From Oscillospiraceae bacterium (GTDB lineage: Bacteria; Bacillota; Clostridia; Oscillospirales; Ruminococcaceae): a stretch of DNA of 5,930 nucleotides. Position 1 is the stretch's first letter. Each line of letters opens with the position of its first letter. The stretch is from NCBI GenBank assembly GCA_022511485.1, contig JAFLUJ010000038.1, forward strand, positions 1 to 5,930, in the 5' to 3' direction. The notes below the pieces were generated by a model. That model was not told the DNA's origin. It saw only the letters and a list, made by a program, of their open reading frames with translations, and made no database searches. This document shows, piece after piece, positions 5,841 to 5,930 of this stretch. Made by a program: the position numbers and the translations under genes.

Positions 5841-5866
5841 GAAAATTGCATAATTTCACAATTTTC
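5841..5866. promoter_or_regulatory. Inverted repeat upstream of the right-edge promoter, candidate regulator site
   Basis: GAAAATTG (5841-5848) and CAATTTTC (5859-5866) form a perfect 8-bp inverted repeat with a 10-base spacer. It ends 10 bases before the -35 at 5877, a position suited to an activator. The sequence is AT-rich, so it could be fortuitous or act as an UP element. Confidence 0.35.
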
Positions 5867-5876
5867 AAAAAACCCC

Positions 5877-5905
5877 TTGACAAAGGAAAAAGTATGTGAT
5901 AGAAT
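5877..5905 (+). promoter_or_regulatory. Sigma-A promoter for a gene beyond the right edge
   Basis: A perfect -35 TTGACA (5877-5882), a 17-base spacer ending in TGA (extended -10 TGn) and the -10 TAGAAT (5900-5905) predict a start near 5912. GAAAGGA at 5921-5927 could be the ribosome binding site of a gene starting just past the window, or part of a longer leader; the window ends too soon to tell. Confidence 0.82.
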
Positions 5906-5930
5906 AATAAAGCTGACCCCGAAAGGACAT

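Overview
The window looks like chromosomal DNA of a low-to-moderate-GC Gram-positive anaerobe of the Clostridia, most likely a Ruminococcus-like member of the Oscillospiraceae. This is inferred from the glutamate synthase type, the strong AGGAGG-type ribosome binding sites, the sigma-A promoters with TTGACA and TGn elements, and the ECF sigma/membrane-regulator pair; no database search was possible. There is no rRNA, tRNA, CRISPR array or insertion sequence.

Left part, minus strand (about 1-2790): two overlapping genes of a split, archaeal-type glutamate synthase. The promoter at 2754-2782 drives a class II glutamine amidotransferase (1578-2693). It overlaps by 10 bases the FMN/Fe-S synthase subunit (82-1587), which has an N-terminal two-cluster ferredoxin domain. 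The amidotransferase would release ammonia from glutamine and the second subunit would use it to make glutamate from 2-oxoglutarate. The third usual piece, the GXGXG domain, is not in the 81 bases left of the stop and must lie further left, elsewhere, or be absent.

Middle (2694-3058): a divergent, AT-rich intergenic region with one clear promoter on each strand and several inverted repeats that are candidate regulator sites. On the plus strand follows a single gene (3059-3859) for a small membrane protein with an N-terminal zinc ribbon, one transmembrane helix and an extracellular domain of unknown function. Its 3' untranslated region holds unusual hairpins and ends in a strong intrinsic terminator (3961-4002).

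Right part, plus strand (4045-5813): a two-gene operon encoding an ECF-type sigma factor (4074-4601) and, overlapping by one base (TAATG), a single-pass membrane protein with a short cytoplasmic N-terminus and a large extracellular domain (4601-5758), probably its anti-sigma factor or sensor. A perfect 12-bp palindrome, TGAAACGTTTCA, lies just upstream of the sigma gene's ribosome binding site, and a large hairpin terminator closes the operon. The last 60 bases hold another clear sigma-A promoter for a gene that begins beyond the right edge.

Nothing here is plainly a new defence or mobile system. The least explained items are the zinc-ribbon membrane protein, the sensor domain of the sigma partner, the hairpin-rich 3' UTR, and the palindromes beside the promoters.
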